Notes: generated by a model not told the origin, from the sequence alone. 64,000 nt of DNA from Arthrobacter sp. Leaf137 (GCF_001423525.1 NZ_LMOI01000023.1:1-64000), one strand, 5' to 3'; counted from the first letter of the stretch, positions 39,181 through 47,938 are shown. Translations and numbers: made by a program.

Positions 39181-41343
39181 ATGGAAGACCACACCCAGCA
39201 CCACGGCGGCCATGCCGGCCACAACGGCTCAGCTGTGCCGGCCGCCGACTCGCACAGCACTTCCGCTTCACCGGCCACCACCGCCACCGTTACCGAGCAC
39301 ACCAACAGCCACCACGGGGGCCATGGGGCGCAGGATGACCACGCGGTCCACACGCACGGCCAGCATGCCGGGCACAGCACCGCGATGTTCAAGAACAGGT
39401 TCTGGCTGACCCTGGCCCTGTCCGTACCGGTCGTCTATTTCAGCCCGATGGTCGGGCACATCCTTGGCTACATGGCCCCGATGTTCCCGGGTTCGGCCTG
39501 GATCCCGCCCGTCCTGGGCACGGTCATCTTCCTCTACGGCGGCGAGCCGTTCCTCAAGGGCGGATGGCAGGAACTGAAGACCCGCAGCCCGGGCATGATG
39601 CTGCTGATCGGCATGGCCATCACGGTCGCATTCGCCGCGTCCTGGGTCACCAGCCTTGGTATCGGTGGATTTGATCTGGATTTCTGGTGGGAGCTGGCAC
39701 TGCTGGTGGCCATCATGCTGCTGGGCCACTGGATCGAAATGCGCGCCCTCGGCTCCGCGCAGGGCGCCCTGGATGCCCTCGCCGCGCTGCTGCCGGACGA
39801 GGCCGAACGCGTCACCGGTGCGGGCACCGAAACCGTCCCGGTCTCCGAACTGACCGAAGGCGACATCGTCCTGGTCCGCTCTGGCGCCAGGATGCCCGCG
39901 GACGGCACGGTCGTGGATGGACAGGCCGAGTTCGACGAGTCGATGATCACCGGTGAATCCAAAACGGTCCCCCGTGGCCCCGGAGACACTGTCGTGGCGG
40001 GAACCGTGGCGACCGATAACAGCGTCCGGGTCCAGGTCACGGCCGTCGGGGATAACACTGCCCTGGCAGGCATCCAACGCCTTGTCGCCGAAGCGCAGGC
40101 GTCATCCTCCCGGGCCCAGGCCCTGGCTGACCGGGCCGCCGCCTTCCTGTTCTACTTCGCCGCCGGTGCCGGCGTCATCACCTTCATCATCTGGACGCTG
40201 CTCGGGAGCGTCCCGGAAGCGGTGACCCGCACCGTCACCGTCCTGGTGATCGCCTGCCCGCACGCCCTGGGCCTGGCCATCCCGCTGGTCATCGCCATCT
40301 CCACCGAGCAGGCAGCCCGGGCCGGGGTGCTGATCAAGAACCGGATGGCGCTGGAGCGCATGCGCACCATCGACGTCGTCCTGTTCGATAAGACCGGCAC
40401 CCTTACCACCGGCGAGCCGGACCTCAAAGACATCGCGACCGTCCCCGGTGCAGACGCTGACGCGCTGCTGGCCCTTGCCGCCGCCGTCGAATCCGACAGC
40501 GAGCACCCCGTGGCACGGGCCATCGTCCGGGCAGCCAGGGAACGGAACCTGAGCATCCCGCAGGCCAGCGACTTCAGCTCCCTGACCGGGCGGGGCGTCC
40601 GCGCTACCGTCAACGGCCGCACTGTCCACGTCGGCGGGCCAGCGCTGCTGCGTGAACTAGGCACCACAGAACCGGCAGACCTGGCCGAATCCACCAGCAC
40701 CTGGATGGGCCGCGGTGCAGCGGTGCTGCACGTCATCGACGGACACCACGTGCTCGGGGCAGTCAGCCTGGAGGACAGCATCCGTCCCGAATCCCGGCAG
40801 GCCGTAGAGGCGCTGCAGAACCGCGGCGTGAAGGTCGCCATGATCACCGGCGACGCCCGCCAGGTCGCCCAGGCAGTGGCCGAGGACTTGCGCATCGATG
40901 AGGTGTTCGCCGAAGTCCTGCCCGCGGACAAAGACAAAAAGGTCGCCGAGCTCCAGGCCCGCGGCCTGAAGGTCGCCATGGTCGGTGACGGGGTGAACGA
41001 CTCCCCCGCACTGGCCCGGGCCGAGGTCGGCATCGCGATCGGCGCCGGCACCGATGTGGCCATGGAATCCGCCGGAGTAGTGCTGGCCGGCAATGATCCC
41101 CGGGCTGTGCTGTCGATGGTGGATTTGTCCCGCGCCAGCTACCGGAAGATGTGGCAGAACCTGATCTGGGCCACCGGCTACAACGTCCTGTCCGTGCCGC
41201 TGGCAGCCGGTGTCCTGGCCTTTGCCGGGGTCGTGCTGTCCCCGGCAGCAGGGGCGGTGCTGATGTCGGTGTCCACAATTGTGGTGGCCCTGAACGCCCA
41301 ACTGCTGCGGAGGGTGAAACTCAATCCCGCCCAGGTGCGTTGA
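39181..41343 (+). CDS. copB: CopB-type copper-exporting P-type ATPase
   Basis: The 720-aa protein has a His-rich N-terminus (residues 1-65, with HTQHHGGHAGH and HHGGHGAQDDHAVHTHGQHAGH in two blocks), no HMA domain, and eight helices. The ion-binding helix reads CPHALGLAIP. CPH with a His-rich start marks the P1B-3 (CopB) group, which is linked to Cu(II)/Cu(I). Catalytic motifs are DESMITGES (actuator), DKTGTLTTG (phosphorylation Asp), SEHPVARA (nucleotide HP) and GDGVNDSPAL (hinge). ATG 39181 follows AAGGAGG. It exports copper from the cytoplasm or membrane space and lies in the CsoR-controlled operon after copZ. Confidence 0.95.
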   Translation: MEDHTQHHGGHAGHNGSAVPAADSHSTSASPATTATVTEHTNSHHGGHGAQDDHAVHTHGQHAGHSTAMFKNRFWLTLALSVPVVYFSPMVGHILGYMAPMFPGSAWIPPVLGTVIFLYGGEPFLKGGWQELKTRSPGMMLLIGMAITVAFAASWVTSLGIGGFDLDFWWELALLVAIMLLGHWIEMRALGSAQGALDALAALLPDEAERVTGAGTETVPVSELTEGDIVLVRSGARMPADGTVVDGQAEFDESMITGESKTVPRGPGDTVVAGTVATDNSVRVQVTAVGDNTALAGIQRLVAEAQASSSRAQALADRAAAFLFYFAAGAGVITFIIWTLLGSVPEAVTRTVTVLVIACPHALGLAIPLVIAISTEQAARAGVLIKNRMALERMRTIDVVLFDKTGTLTTGEPDLKDIATVPGADADALLALAAAVESDSEHPVARAIVRAARERNLSIPQASDFSSLTGRGVRATVNGRTVHVGGPALLRELGTTEPADLAESTSTWMGRGAAVLHVIDGHHVLGAVSLEDSIRPESRQAVEALQNRGVKVAMITGDARQVAQAVAEDLRIDEVFAEVLPADKDKKVAELQARGLKVAMVGDGVNDSPALARAEVGIAIGAGTDVAMESAGVVLAGNDPRAVLSMVDLSRASYRKMWQNLIWATGYNVLSVPLAAGVLAFAGVVLSPAAGAVLMSVSTIVVALNAQLLRRVKLNPAQVR

Positions 41344-41425
41344 ACAAGAGGCTGTGACCGGTGGGAAAAACTCCTGCCGGTAGGCTTAAGACCCTGAACA
41401 ACCCGCACGGAAAGGAGGAACCGTT

Positions 41426-41902
41426 GTGAGCGCACCAGCCCGTGCTCCCCTCATCGCGTTCCTCCTTCGTGCAGGCTTCCTGACGGCGGCCCTGGCCATC
41501 ATCGCCGGGATCTTCGGCATGCACATCATGACCGGGGCACACCACGTGAGCCCGGGTCATGCCATGCCGGCAGCAGCCGTCGGCCCCTCGGCGGACGTGC
41601 AGGGCCTCCCGGCCGGGCACTCCCATCCATCGGGGACTTCAATGGAGGGGCCTGCGGTTACCCAAGCTGCATCTGGTTTCTCGTCGTCGTCTGCCTGCGG
41701 CCCTGCAGGTTCCTGCCCGGAAATGTCTGCCGGGGGCAATGCCTGCGTGCTGGCCCCGGGAAACACTTCACTGACCGCCCCTGCCCCCGGAACAGCGCCC
41801 TACGCCCTACCGCACTTCGGGTTGGCGGCCGCGGCCAGCTTCAACTATTCCTATTCACCGGACAGCCCCTCTCCCGGTGACTTGAGTATCAGCCGGACGT
41901 AA
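41426..41902 (+). CDS. DUF6153 family protein
   Basis: The 158-aa protein starts at GTG 41426 behind AAAGGAGG. One N-terminal helix (FLTAALAIIAGIFGMHIM) is followed by a Met/His-bearing stretch (TGAHHVSPGHAMPAAAV, then HSHPSGTSM) and a four-Cys segment (SACGPAGSCPEMSAGGNAC), then a proline-rich end. This design fits the actinobacterial DUF6153 family, which is found beside copper exporters. It is likely an exported, membrane-bound protein. The His, Met and Cys residues suit copper binding outside the cell, but this has not been shown. It follows copB by 83 bp. Confidence 0.75.
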   Translation: MSAPARAPLIAFLLRAGFLTAALAIIAGIFGMHIMTGAHHVSPGHAMPAAAVGPSADVQGLPAGHSHPSGTSMEGPAVTQAASGFSSSSACGPAGSCPEMSAGGNACVLAPGNTSLTAPAPGTAPYALPHFGLAAAASFNYSYSPDSPSPGDLSISRT

Positions 41903-42052
41903 AACCAGCACTGACGCCCGCCGTGCCCTGCCCGGCGCATACCGTTCAGCCGTTTCGGCCCGCATAAAGACTGGCCCTTTCCGGGACGGTCACCACATGC
42001 AGTTCAAAGGCGCACCTGCGCGCCGCTGATACTTTTGAGGACCCTGATTTTC

Positions 42053-42691
42053 ATGAAAAAGACCCTGACCATTTCCGCTGCCGCGATCGCCGCAGTAATC
42101 GCCCTCGCCGGATGCTCCGCCGGCTCTGATGCCGGAAGCTCGGCGACCAGCATGCCCGGCATGAGCCACGGCGGCTCGGCGATGCCATCGACCTCAGCCC
42201 CGGCAACGTCGGCCGCCGCCTCGGCGGACTTCAACGACGCGGACACCATGTTCGCGCAGATGATGATCCCGCACCACACCCAGGCCGTGGCCATGAGCGA
42301 CATCATGCTCAAGAAGGAAGGCATCCCCGCCGCGGTGACCGACCTGGCCACCCAGATCAAAGCCGCCCAAGGCCCGGAGATCGAAAAGATGACCGGCTGG
42401 CTTCAAAGCTGGGGACAGCCCACCGAAATGCCCACCGACATGCCCTCGGCACACAGCATGGAGGGCATGATGGGCGATGACGACATGGCCAAACTCGAGG
42501 CCGCCCAGGGCACCGAGGCCGCCAAACTGTTCCTCACCCAGATGATCGCCCACCATGAAGGCGCCGTCATGATGGCCAAGACCGAAACCACCGACGGCAA
42601 GAACACGGACGCGGTCCAGCTCAGCAAGGACATCGTCAGCTCCCAGGAAGCCGAAATCCAGGAAATGAAAGACCTGCTGGCCACCCTGTAG
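42053..42691 (+). CDS. DUF305 lipoprotein (copy B)
   Basis: The 212-aa protein starts at ATG 42053 (MKKTLTISAAAIAAVIALAG), eleven bases after GAGGA, and the lipobox IALAGC places the lipid Cys at residue 21. After a Met/Ser-rich linker come the two DUF305 halves: MFAQMMIPHHTQAVAMSDIM and FLTQMIAHHEGAVMMAKTET, each with M-x-x-H-H. Between them is MPTDMPSAHSMEGMMGDDDM, rich in Met. It is a lipid-anchored outside protein and probably binds Cu(I). It comes after the copB group and before an F510_1955 lipoprotein. The copy at 17370 is membrane-anchored instead of lipid-anchored. Confidence 0.92.
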   Translation: MKKTLTISAAAIAAVIALAGCSAGSDAGSSATSMPGMSHGGSAMPSTSAPATSAAASADFNDADTMFAQMMIPHHTQAVAMSDIMLKKEGIPAAVTDLATQIKAAQGPEIEKMTGWLQSWGQPTEMPTDMPSAHSMEGMMGDDDMAKLEAAQGTEAAKLFLTQMIAHHEGAVMMAKTETTDGKNTDAVQLSKDIVSSQEAEIQEMKDLLATL

Positions 42692-42708
42692 CCAGCACAC
42701 AACCGGCA

Positions 42709-42734
42709 CCGGCCCCATCCCCCCGTGGGGCCGG
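42709..42734 (+). terminator. Hairpin after DUF305 gene
   Basis: CCGGCCCCA and TGGGGCCGG pair over nine bases, 18 bp after the DUF305 stop. It lacks a T run and may only partly stop transcription into the next gene. Confidence 0.55.
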
Positions 42735-42780
42735 CGCCCCTCCCCCACCCTCATTTCCCGGACCACCTTTGGAGTTCCCC

Positions 42781-43659
42781 GTGCCCCTGCACTTCATAAC
42801 CCGAGGACGTTCCGCCGCTGGACTCTCCGCGGCCGCCGCCCTCCTGCTCACCCTGTCCGCCTGTTCCACCGGATCACCAACCGCGACCGCACCGTCCACA
42901 GCGGCCGCCGGCCTTCCCAGCTCCCACGTCCACGGCCTGAGCGTGAACCCCCAAACCGATCAGGCCCTGCTGGCCACCCATGAAGGCCTATTCGACGTCA
43001 CCAAGTCCCCCGCCACCAAAATCGGTGGCACCAACGACCTGATGGGCTTCACCGCAGCCGCCGACCAAGGCGTGTTCTATGCTTCCGGGCACCCCGGCCC
43101 CGGCTCGGACATGCCCAACCCCATGGGCCTGATCCGCTCAGTGGACGGCGGAAAAACGTGGGAGCAGCTGTCCCGCCAAGGCGAATCAGACTTCCACGCC
43201 CTCGCTACCGCCAAGTCCGGGATCATCGCCCATGACGGAACGCTGCAAACCAGCCCGGACGGGAAAACCTGGACCCCGGCCACCGCCGGATTCGTGCCTG
43301 CCGTTCTCGCCGGCAACCCCGAAACCGACTCCGTTCTGGCCACCACCCGCGAGGGGCTCCAGCGCTCCACCGACGGCGGAAAAACCTGGGTACTGAACGC
43401 CGCAGCGCCCGTCATTCAATTCGTTGCGTTCGCCAGCGGCACCGAAGTCTTCGGCGTCGAACCCGGCGGTGCCGTCCACTATTCAACAGACGCTGGAAGC
43501 AGTTGGACTCAGACAGGTTCAATCAAGGGAGAGGTCCAGGCCATCACGGCTGTGAAAAAGACAGACGGGAAACCAATCATCTGGGCCGCCACCACCGAAG
43601 GGATCGTCGTGTCCACCGACGGTGGCCAGGTCTTCAGTACCCCTCCCACTGTCCGATGA
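42781..43659 (+). CDS. F510_1955 family lipoprotein with BNR/sialidase-type repeats
   Basis: The 292-aa protein starts at GTG 42781, with GGAG six bases upstream; the ATG at 42769 lies on that site. A signal peptide ends LLLTLSACSTGS, a lipobox. The rest is a beta-propeller of sialidase/photosystem-assembly type, with Asp-box repeats GLIRSVDGGKTWEQLS, LQTSPDGKTWTPA, LQRSTDGGKTWVLNA, VHYSTDAGSSWTQTG and VVSTDGGQVF. The name F510_1955 family glycosylhydrolase is used in databases, but no catalytic residues are evident. It commonly follows DUF305 in actinobacterial copper loci. A scaffold or copper-related role is inferred. Confidence 0.85.
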   Translation: MPLHFITRGRSAAGLSAAAALLLTLSACSTGSPTATAPSTAAAGLPSSHVHGLSVNPQTDQALLATHEGLFDVTKSPATKIGGTNDLMGFTAAADQGVFYASGHPGPGSDMPNPMGLIRSVDGGKTWEQLSRQGESDFHALATAKSGIIAHDGTLQTSPDGKTWTPATAGFVPAVLAGNPETDSVLATTREGLQRSTDGGKTWVLNAAAPVIQFVAFASGTEVFGVEPGGAVHYSTDAGSSWTQTGSIKGEVQAITAVKKTDGKPIIWAATTEGIVVSTDGGQVFSTPPTVR

Positions 43660-43726
43660 ACCCCGGGCTTACCGCCTTCACGGGTGATACCTGCGGGCTG
43701 ATGATCGTGGCAGTGTAGGCGGCTAA

Positions 43727-44218
43727 ATGGTGGAGCATCAGGAGAGGATCTGGTTCGTGGACCCCGTCACGCTGCGGGACGTGGTCGTGGACCGGGAGGC
43801 AATGGAAGCCCGGCTGGAAGGCTGCGCCGACCTGGAACGCGTCTGGGTGTTATCCCTTCTGGGACGGGGTGAAGAAGCAGTCAACGAAGCACAACAACTA
43901 CTCGAAGTCTCTACGGACCCATTCCGTGCCCTGCTCGTTCTCGCTTACGCCTATCAGCGGTTGTATCGGTGGCGGGACGCCGCCCAGGTGCAGGAACGGG
44001 CCCTTCGTGCTGCCCGCACGACGTTCAGGGAAGCCCAGGTCCGCCATCAGATCGGGCGGCGGCTTTTCGACGAAGGTCTTTACCTCGCTGCCGCCGCCGA
44101 GTTCGAGTGGGCGGCTGACCTGTTCAAAGCTGCCGGACGTCCCCGCGCGGCCGTCACCTCCTACAGGGCAAGGGAACGTGCCAGAAAGGTACACCGGCAA
44201 AGCCGGCTCCCCGATTAG
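43727..44218 (+). CDS. TPR-like helical protein of unknown function
   Basis: The 163-aa protein has no signal peptide or membrane helix and consists of helices with tetratricopeptide-like spacing: VWVLSLLGRGEEAVNEAQQL, LLVLAYAYQRLYRWRDAAQV, HQIGRRLFDEGLYLAAAAEF, and EWAADLFKAAGRPRAAVTSY. The N-terminus (MVEHQERIWFVDPVTL) is beta-like. TPR folds carry out protein-protein contacts. The ATG at 43727 has only a weak purine stretch ahead. It stands after the F510_1955 gene and before the copper storage protein, without a shared operon being certain. Confidence 0.7.
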   Translation: MVEHQERIWFVDPVTLRDVVVDREAMEARLEGCADLERVWVLSLLGRGEEAVNEAQQLLEVSTDPFRALLVLAYAYQRLYRWRDAAQVQERALRAARTTFREAQVRHQIGRRLFDEGLYLAAAAEFEWAADLFKAAGRPRAAVTSYRARERARKVHRQSRLPD

Positions 44219-44385
44219 AAGGGGAATTACCTACCAGCAAGAGGACAGCCATACTGGCGCATAACAGCGCAAGAAGAAGTGGAAAGGAGGCGGACGGGAA
44301 CACAGGCCCGGGCGCCACAACAACAATCCAGGCGGTGTCCGGGACATTTTTGCAGCTACTCAAACTACCGAAGAGAGAGTGCACA

Positions 44386-44799
44386 ATGACCCACGGGACC
44401 ACACACAAACTGCTCGATGCCTACCCCAAGGACCTTGGCAGCATCGACACCCACAAGCTGGCCGAATGCATCGCGGCCTGCTTTGACTGCGCCCAGGCCT
44501 GTACCGCCTGCGCGGACGCGTGTCTGAGCGAGGACATGGTGGCCGAGCTGACCAAATGCATCCGCACCGACCTGGACTGCGCCGACATCTGCACCACGAC
44601 GGGCAACATCCTCTCCCGCCACACCGGCTACGATGCCAACGTCACCCGCGCCATACTCCAGGCCTGCGCCACCGCCTGCAAGGCCTGCGGCGATGAATGC
44701 GAACAGCACGCCGGAATGCACGATCACTGCCGGATCTGCGCCGAAGCCTGCCGGCGCTGCGAGCAAGCCTGCAACGAACTGCTTACCTCCCTGGGCTGA
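44386..44799 (+). CDS. csp: Four-helix bundle copper storage protein (Csp type)
   Basis: The 137-aa protein has 18 cysteines, most in C-x-x-C or C-x-x-x-C pairs along four helices: ECIAACFDCAQACTACADAC, CIRTDLDCADIC, ACATACKACGDEC, and CRICAEACRRCEQAC. This layout is that of Csp copper storage proteins, which fill the bundle core with up to tens of Cu(I) ions. No signal peptide is present, so it is the cytosolic (Csp3-like) form. ATG 44386 lies after a purine-rich GAAGAGAGAG. It overlaps the end of a convergent TetR gene by 17 bases. Confidence 0.92.
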   Translation: MTHGTTHKLLDAYPKDLGSIDTHKLAECIAACFDCAQACTACADACLSEDMVAELTKCIRTDLDCADICTTTGNILSRHTGYDANVTRAILQACATACKACGDECEQHAGMHDHCRICAEACRRCEQACNELLTSLG

Positions 44800-45394
44800 C
44801 CGGAGCCCGCCCTGCAGACGCCGGGTACCCCGGCGTCTGCAGGGCATCCAAAGTGACTCCGACCAGCCTGGTCACGGCCTCATGTGACGCCAGTCCTGCC
44901 GCAGCCCCCAGGGCATGAAGGCAGAAGGCAGCCAAAACGTCCGGGGCAACATCCGCGCGGAAGACCCCCGCGTTCGAGCCCTCGCCAATGATCTCTGCGA
45001 TGAAATCCGTAAGGTGCTGCTGAGCCCGCCCCGCATGGGCTCCCTGGTGCAGACGCGCCGAGTCTGCCTCGTTGTGGCCGGAGCGGGACAGGAAAGCATA
45101 GGCGTGCAAAACCGCTTCAAGCTGCTCCCGGGCCCCGGCAGTCTGTTTCCTGATGCCGACCAGCTGGTTCAGGTGGGCCTGGATCTGGCGCTCGTGCCAC
45201 GCCAGCATGATGGACTCCACATCCGGAAAGTACTTATACAGCGTTGCCCGGCCGATACCCGCAGCCTGCGCAATCCCCGACATCGTCACCGCCGACGCTC
45301 CCTGGCCCGCCAAGATGCGGGCGGCGGCGTCAAGAACGGCACCCCGGACGGCATCCCGATGGGTTTCGATCGTCTCGTTCCAGAGCTTGGGCAT
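44783..45394 (-). CDS. TetR/AcrR-family transcriptional regulator
   Basis: The 203-aa protein has a TetR N-terminal DNA-binding domain (VLDAAARILAGQGASAVTMS, then GIAQAAGIGRATLYKYFPDV) at residues about 15-65 and a helical ligand domain. The middle contains a histidine-bearing segment (SARLHQGAHAGRAQQHL). The 3' end overlaps the copper storage protein gene by 17 bp in convergent order. It is divergent from the small membrane protein genes at 45479, with 84 bp between the starts, so these are its likely targets. The inducer is unknown. Confidence 0.9.
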   Translation of the reverse strand: MPKLWNETIETHRDAVRGAVLDAAARILAGQGASAVTMSGIAQAAGIGRATLYKYFPDVESIMLAWHERQIQAHLNQLVGIRKQTAGAREQLEAVLHAYAFLSRSGHNEADSARLHQGAHAGRAQQHLTDFIAEIIGEGSNAGVFRADVAPDVLAAFCLHALGAAAGLASHEAVTRLVGVTLDALQTPGYPASAGRAPVSPGR

Positions 45395-45478
45395 ACCCGA
45401 ATGCTACAACCTGACGCAGCATAGACACACTGACGCTTTCAATACATACTGTTTTACAAAATCAAGTGAAGGATCACT

Positions 45479-45652
45479 ATGACGAACCCCGGCTCCAACC
45501 CCGACCGCGGCCCCGCTGGCAGCCATGAGGCCCCGCGGCATAAGACACCGCTGTGGGTGAAGGGATTCCTGGTCGCTGCAGCCGTGATCATGGTGGCCTT
45601 TGCCGTCATTCACCTCACCGGCGGGGGCATGGTCATGAACCACACACCATGA
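45479..45652 (+). CDS. 57-aa single-helix membrane protein
   Basis: The frame begins at ATG 45479 with AAGGA six bases upstream and ends in a TGA that overlaps the next start (ATGA at 45649). The product has a hydrophilic N-terminus (MTNPGSNPDRGPAG), one helix (WVKGFLVAAAVIMVAFAVIH) and a short end GGGMVMNHTP. Strong ribosome site, overlap with the next gene and normal texture make it a real gene. The H, M and M residues outside the helix could touch copper. It is divergent from tetR. It may be a small partner of the membrane protein behind it. Confidence 0.75.
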   Translation: MTNPGSNPDRGPAGSHEAPRHKTPLWVKGFLVAAAVIMVAFAVIHLTGGGMVMNHTP

Positions 45653-46194
45653 GAATCATGCCCCCCGCAGTGCGGAAGGCGGCCCTGACGCTCCACATCA
45701 TCTCCTCCGTGGGGTGGCTCGGCGCCGTCGCCGCGTTCCTGGTCCTGGCGGTCACCGGACTCGCGGCTACCGACCCGCAGCTGGTCCGCGCCGTGTATGT
45801 GGGTATGAACCTGATCGGCTGGGCGGTCATCTTCCCCTTGAGCCTGGCTTCGCTGGTCTCTGGAATCATCCAGGGTCTCGGCACTGTGTGGGGACTGCTC
45901 CGGCACTACTGGGTCCTGATCAAACTCATCATCACCGCCGTGGCCACCGCCCTGTTATTGGTACACCTGCAGCCGGTCACCGCGATGGCGGAGATGTCTC
46001 TGGCAGCTGACCTGGCACCGTCTGACATGACCGGGATGAGGGTGCAGCTGGTCTTCGACGCCTGCGCGGCGATACTGGCGCTGCTCGTCACCAGCGTCCT
46101 CTCCGTCTATAAGCCCCGGGGACTGACCCGCCACGGACAAAAAGTCCTCGACAAGCAGGCCCAGATCCGGCCGCCCAAGGGCGCCAACGCCTGA
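45649..46194 (+). CDS. Four-helix membrane protein (DUF2269-like)
   Basis: The 181-aa protein starts at ATG 45649, overlapping the stop of the 57-aa gene. Four helices are clear, the first with LTLHIISSVGWLGAVAAFLV and the second with GWAVIFPLSLASLVSGIIQG, then YWVLIKLIITAVATALLLVH. His in the first and third helices (LHIISS, RHYWVLIK and LVHLQP) recalls heme- or copper-binding DUF2269/CopD-related membrane proteins. It is divergent from and probably controlled by the TetR regulator. The exact role is unknown. Confidence 0.72.
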   Translation: MRIMPPAVRKAALTLHIISSVGWLGAVAAFLVLAVTGLAATDPQLVRAVYVGMNLIGWAVIFPLSLASLVSGIIQGLGTVWGLLRHYWVLIKLIITAVATALLLVHLQPVTAMAEMSLAADLAPSDMTGMRVQLVFDACAAILALLVTSVLSVYKPRGLTRHGQKVLDKQAQIRPPKGANA

Positions 46195-46219
46195 ATGGCG
46201 TACACCCAGTTACGGTTCT

Positions 46220-46263
46220 CGGCCCCCACGGCTTCGCTACGAAAGAAGCGGCCTCGGGGGCCG
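46220..46263. terminator. Hairpin between convergent genes
   Basis: CGGCCCCC and GGGGGCCG enclose an inner stem built on GGCTTC/GAAGC-type pairing. It lies between the four-helix membrane gene (plus strand) and ccdA copy B (minus strand). Confidence 0.55.
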
Positions 46264-46309
46264 TATTACTCACAGATGCCCTGAGCGCGTGGTCGGAAAC
46301 GGTGACGCT

Positions 46310-47059
46310 TTAGATGGGTGTAAGGAAGGTACCTGAGAGGTTTTGCAGCTGGTAGATCCATTGGACCCATACACCTGTCACCATGAGCAGCCCGAGGACA
46401 ATCAGCATGGACGCGCCTGCGATGTTGATTGCGCGCATGTGTCGGCGCACGAAGGCAAGAGCGGCGCTGACCCATCCGATGCCGAGGGCGGTGAGCATGA
46501 ACGGTATGCCCAGGCCCAGGCAGTAGGCGAAGGCGAGCAGGGCCCCGCGGCTGCTGCTGCCGGTGGTCACGCTCAAAGACAGCACTGCGGCCAGTGTCGG
46601 GCCCATGCAGGGAGTCCAGCCAAGGCCGAACACCAATCCCAGCAACGGTGCGCCGGCCAGCCCGGCGCGTCGGCTGAGGGCCGGTTTGCGGGTTTGCTGC
46701 AGCCACGGCACCAGTCCCAGGAAGGCCAGCCCCATGAGGATCACGACCACGCCCAGGCCCCGCATCAATGCGTCCTGCCAGCGCAGGAGCCAGGACCCGA
46801 TGGCGCCGAACGCGGCCCCGTACAACGTGAAGACGGAGGCGAAGCCGAGCACGAACAACCCCACCCCTGCCAGGACCCTGCTGCGGTTGCGTGGCTGGGT
46901 GGGGTCGGTCAGGCCGGAGACGAAACCGAGGTAGCCAGGCACGAGGGGGAGGATGCACGGGGAGAGGAACGAAACGAGGCCGGCGGCCGCGGCCAGCGGG
47001 ATCGCCAAGGCCAGGGCCCCGGAGGCAACAGTTGAGGCGAAGAACCCTGCGATGTCCAC
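46310..47059 (-). CDS. CcdA-like thiol-redox membrane protein (copy B)
   Basis: The 249-aa product, from ATG 47059, is a close paralogue of the proteins at 15883 and 56707. The redox cysteines stand in FLSPCILPLVPGYLGFVSG and GLGWTPCMGPTLAA, with six helices and the same ending WIYQLQNLSGTFL. It lies last in a minus-strand group after DUF3105, SHOCT and TlpA copy B, 158 bp behind the TlpA gene. The pair would move reducing equivalents outwards to the TlpA-like lipoprotein. Confidence 0.92.
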   Translation of the reverse strand: MDIAGFFASTVASGALALAIPLAAAAGLVSFLSPCILPLVPGYLGFVSGLTDPTQPRNRSRVLAGVGLFVLGFASVFTLYGAAFGAIGSWLLRWQDALMRGLGVVVILMGLAFLGLVPWLQQTRKPALSRRAGLAGAPLLGLVFGLGWTPCMGPTLAAVLSLSVTTGSSSRGALLAFAYCLGLGIPFMLTALGIGWVSAALAFVRRHMRAINIAGASMLIVLGLLMVTGVWVQWIYQLQNLSGTFLTPI

Positions 47060-47217
47060 GGTTCAGCAGGCCTGGGTAAGCGGGGCGGGACGGGGCGATG
47101 TAGGCATGGGTCTCTCTGGAATAGGAATAGGGAACGGAAGGCAAGGATCCGCCCGCCGGTTGCGCAGGCGGTGCAGTGTGCCTTTGACCGGCAGGGGCTT
47201 TTTATCGATCAAGTTTT

Positions 47218-47892
47218 TCAGACCGGTTCCGCTGCCGCGGTCTCAATGAGGGCTTTGAGTGTTCCTTCCTGGAGTTCGCCCAGGATGCGCGAGGCGACCC
47301 GGCCCTGCCGGTCCAGGACCAGCGTTGTCGGGACGGCGCCCGGAGGGACCATGCCGGAGAGCGCCAAAAGCACGCGGCCGTCCTTGTCATCGAAGCTCGG
47401 GTAGGTGATGCCGAAAGTGTGCTCGAACGCCTCGGCGGTACCCTTCTCATCGCGCAGGTTCACGCCATAAAAGTCGACGCCTTGGGTCTTGAACTGATCA
47501 TGCAGGGCTTTGAGGCGGGGCGCTTCCACTCGGCAGGGGGCGCACGCGGCGTACCAAAAATTCAGTACCGTGACCCTGCCGGTGAAGCTGGCCGAGTCCA
47601 CGATAGTGCCGTTGTAGAGGGTGCCGGTGAATGACACCGCCGGCTTGCGGGCGTCTTTAGCGTATTCGGTGACGGAACCGTCGCCGGCGACGTAGTTCTT
47701 GCTGTCGCCGGCCCTTGCCTGGGCGGCGAGGGAGTCTTTCGCGGGGGCGCAGGCAGCCAGCGCGACCGGCAGCCCGGCCACGGCGAGGGCGAGGACCCGG
47801 CGGCGGGGCGGCCTGGAAGGGGCTGCCGGGGACGTCACCGGGTTCCTCCCGTTCAGGCCGGCTGGCAGATGCCCGGGGTCGAGCACATTCAC
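47218..47892 (-). CDS. TlpA-like thioredoxin lipoprotein (copy B)
   Basis: The 224-aa protein starts at GTG 47892, behind GAGGAGA; the longer open frame to 48120 crosses the SHOCT gene. A longer n-region with PPRRRVLALAVAG leads to a lipobox ALAACAPA with Cys 48. The shared stretch DSLAAQARAGDSKNYVAGDG and the TlpA domain follow, with WYAACAPCRVEAP as active site and VPPGAVPTTLVLD. Expected to be a lipid-anchored thiol reductase fed by CcdA copy B. It lies 46 bp after the SHOCT gene. Confidence 0.9.
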   Translation of the reverse strand: MNVLDPGHLPAGLNGRNPVTSPAAPSRPPRRRVLALAVAGLPVALAACAPAKDSLAAQARAGDSKNYVAGDGSVTEYAKDARKPAVSFTGTLYNGTIVDSASFTGRVTVLNFWYAACAPCRVEAPRLKALHDQFKTQGVDFYGVNLRDEKGTAEAFEHTFGITYPSFDDKDGRVLLALSGMVPPGAVPTTLVLDRQGRVASRILGELQEGTLKALIETAAAEPV

Positions 47893-47938
47893 TGTTTCTC
47901 TCCTCTTGGAGGGCGGAAGGCCCGCATCGCGCGGGGCT

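Noticed and set aside
44154..44408. Minus-strand frame with one hydrophobic stretch
   Set aside because: It overlaps the ends of the TPR-like gene and the Csp start in antisense; outside the short hydrophobic run it looks random.
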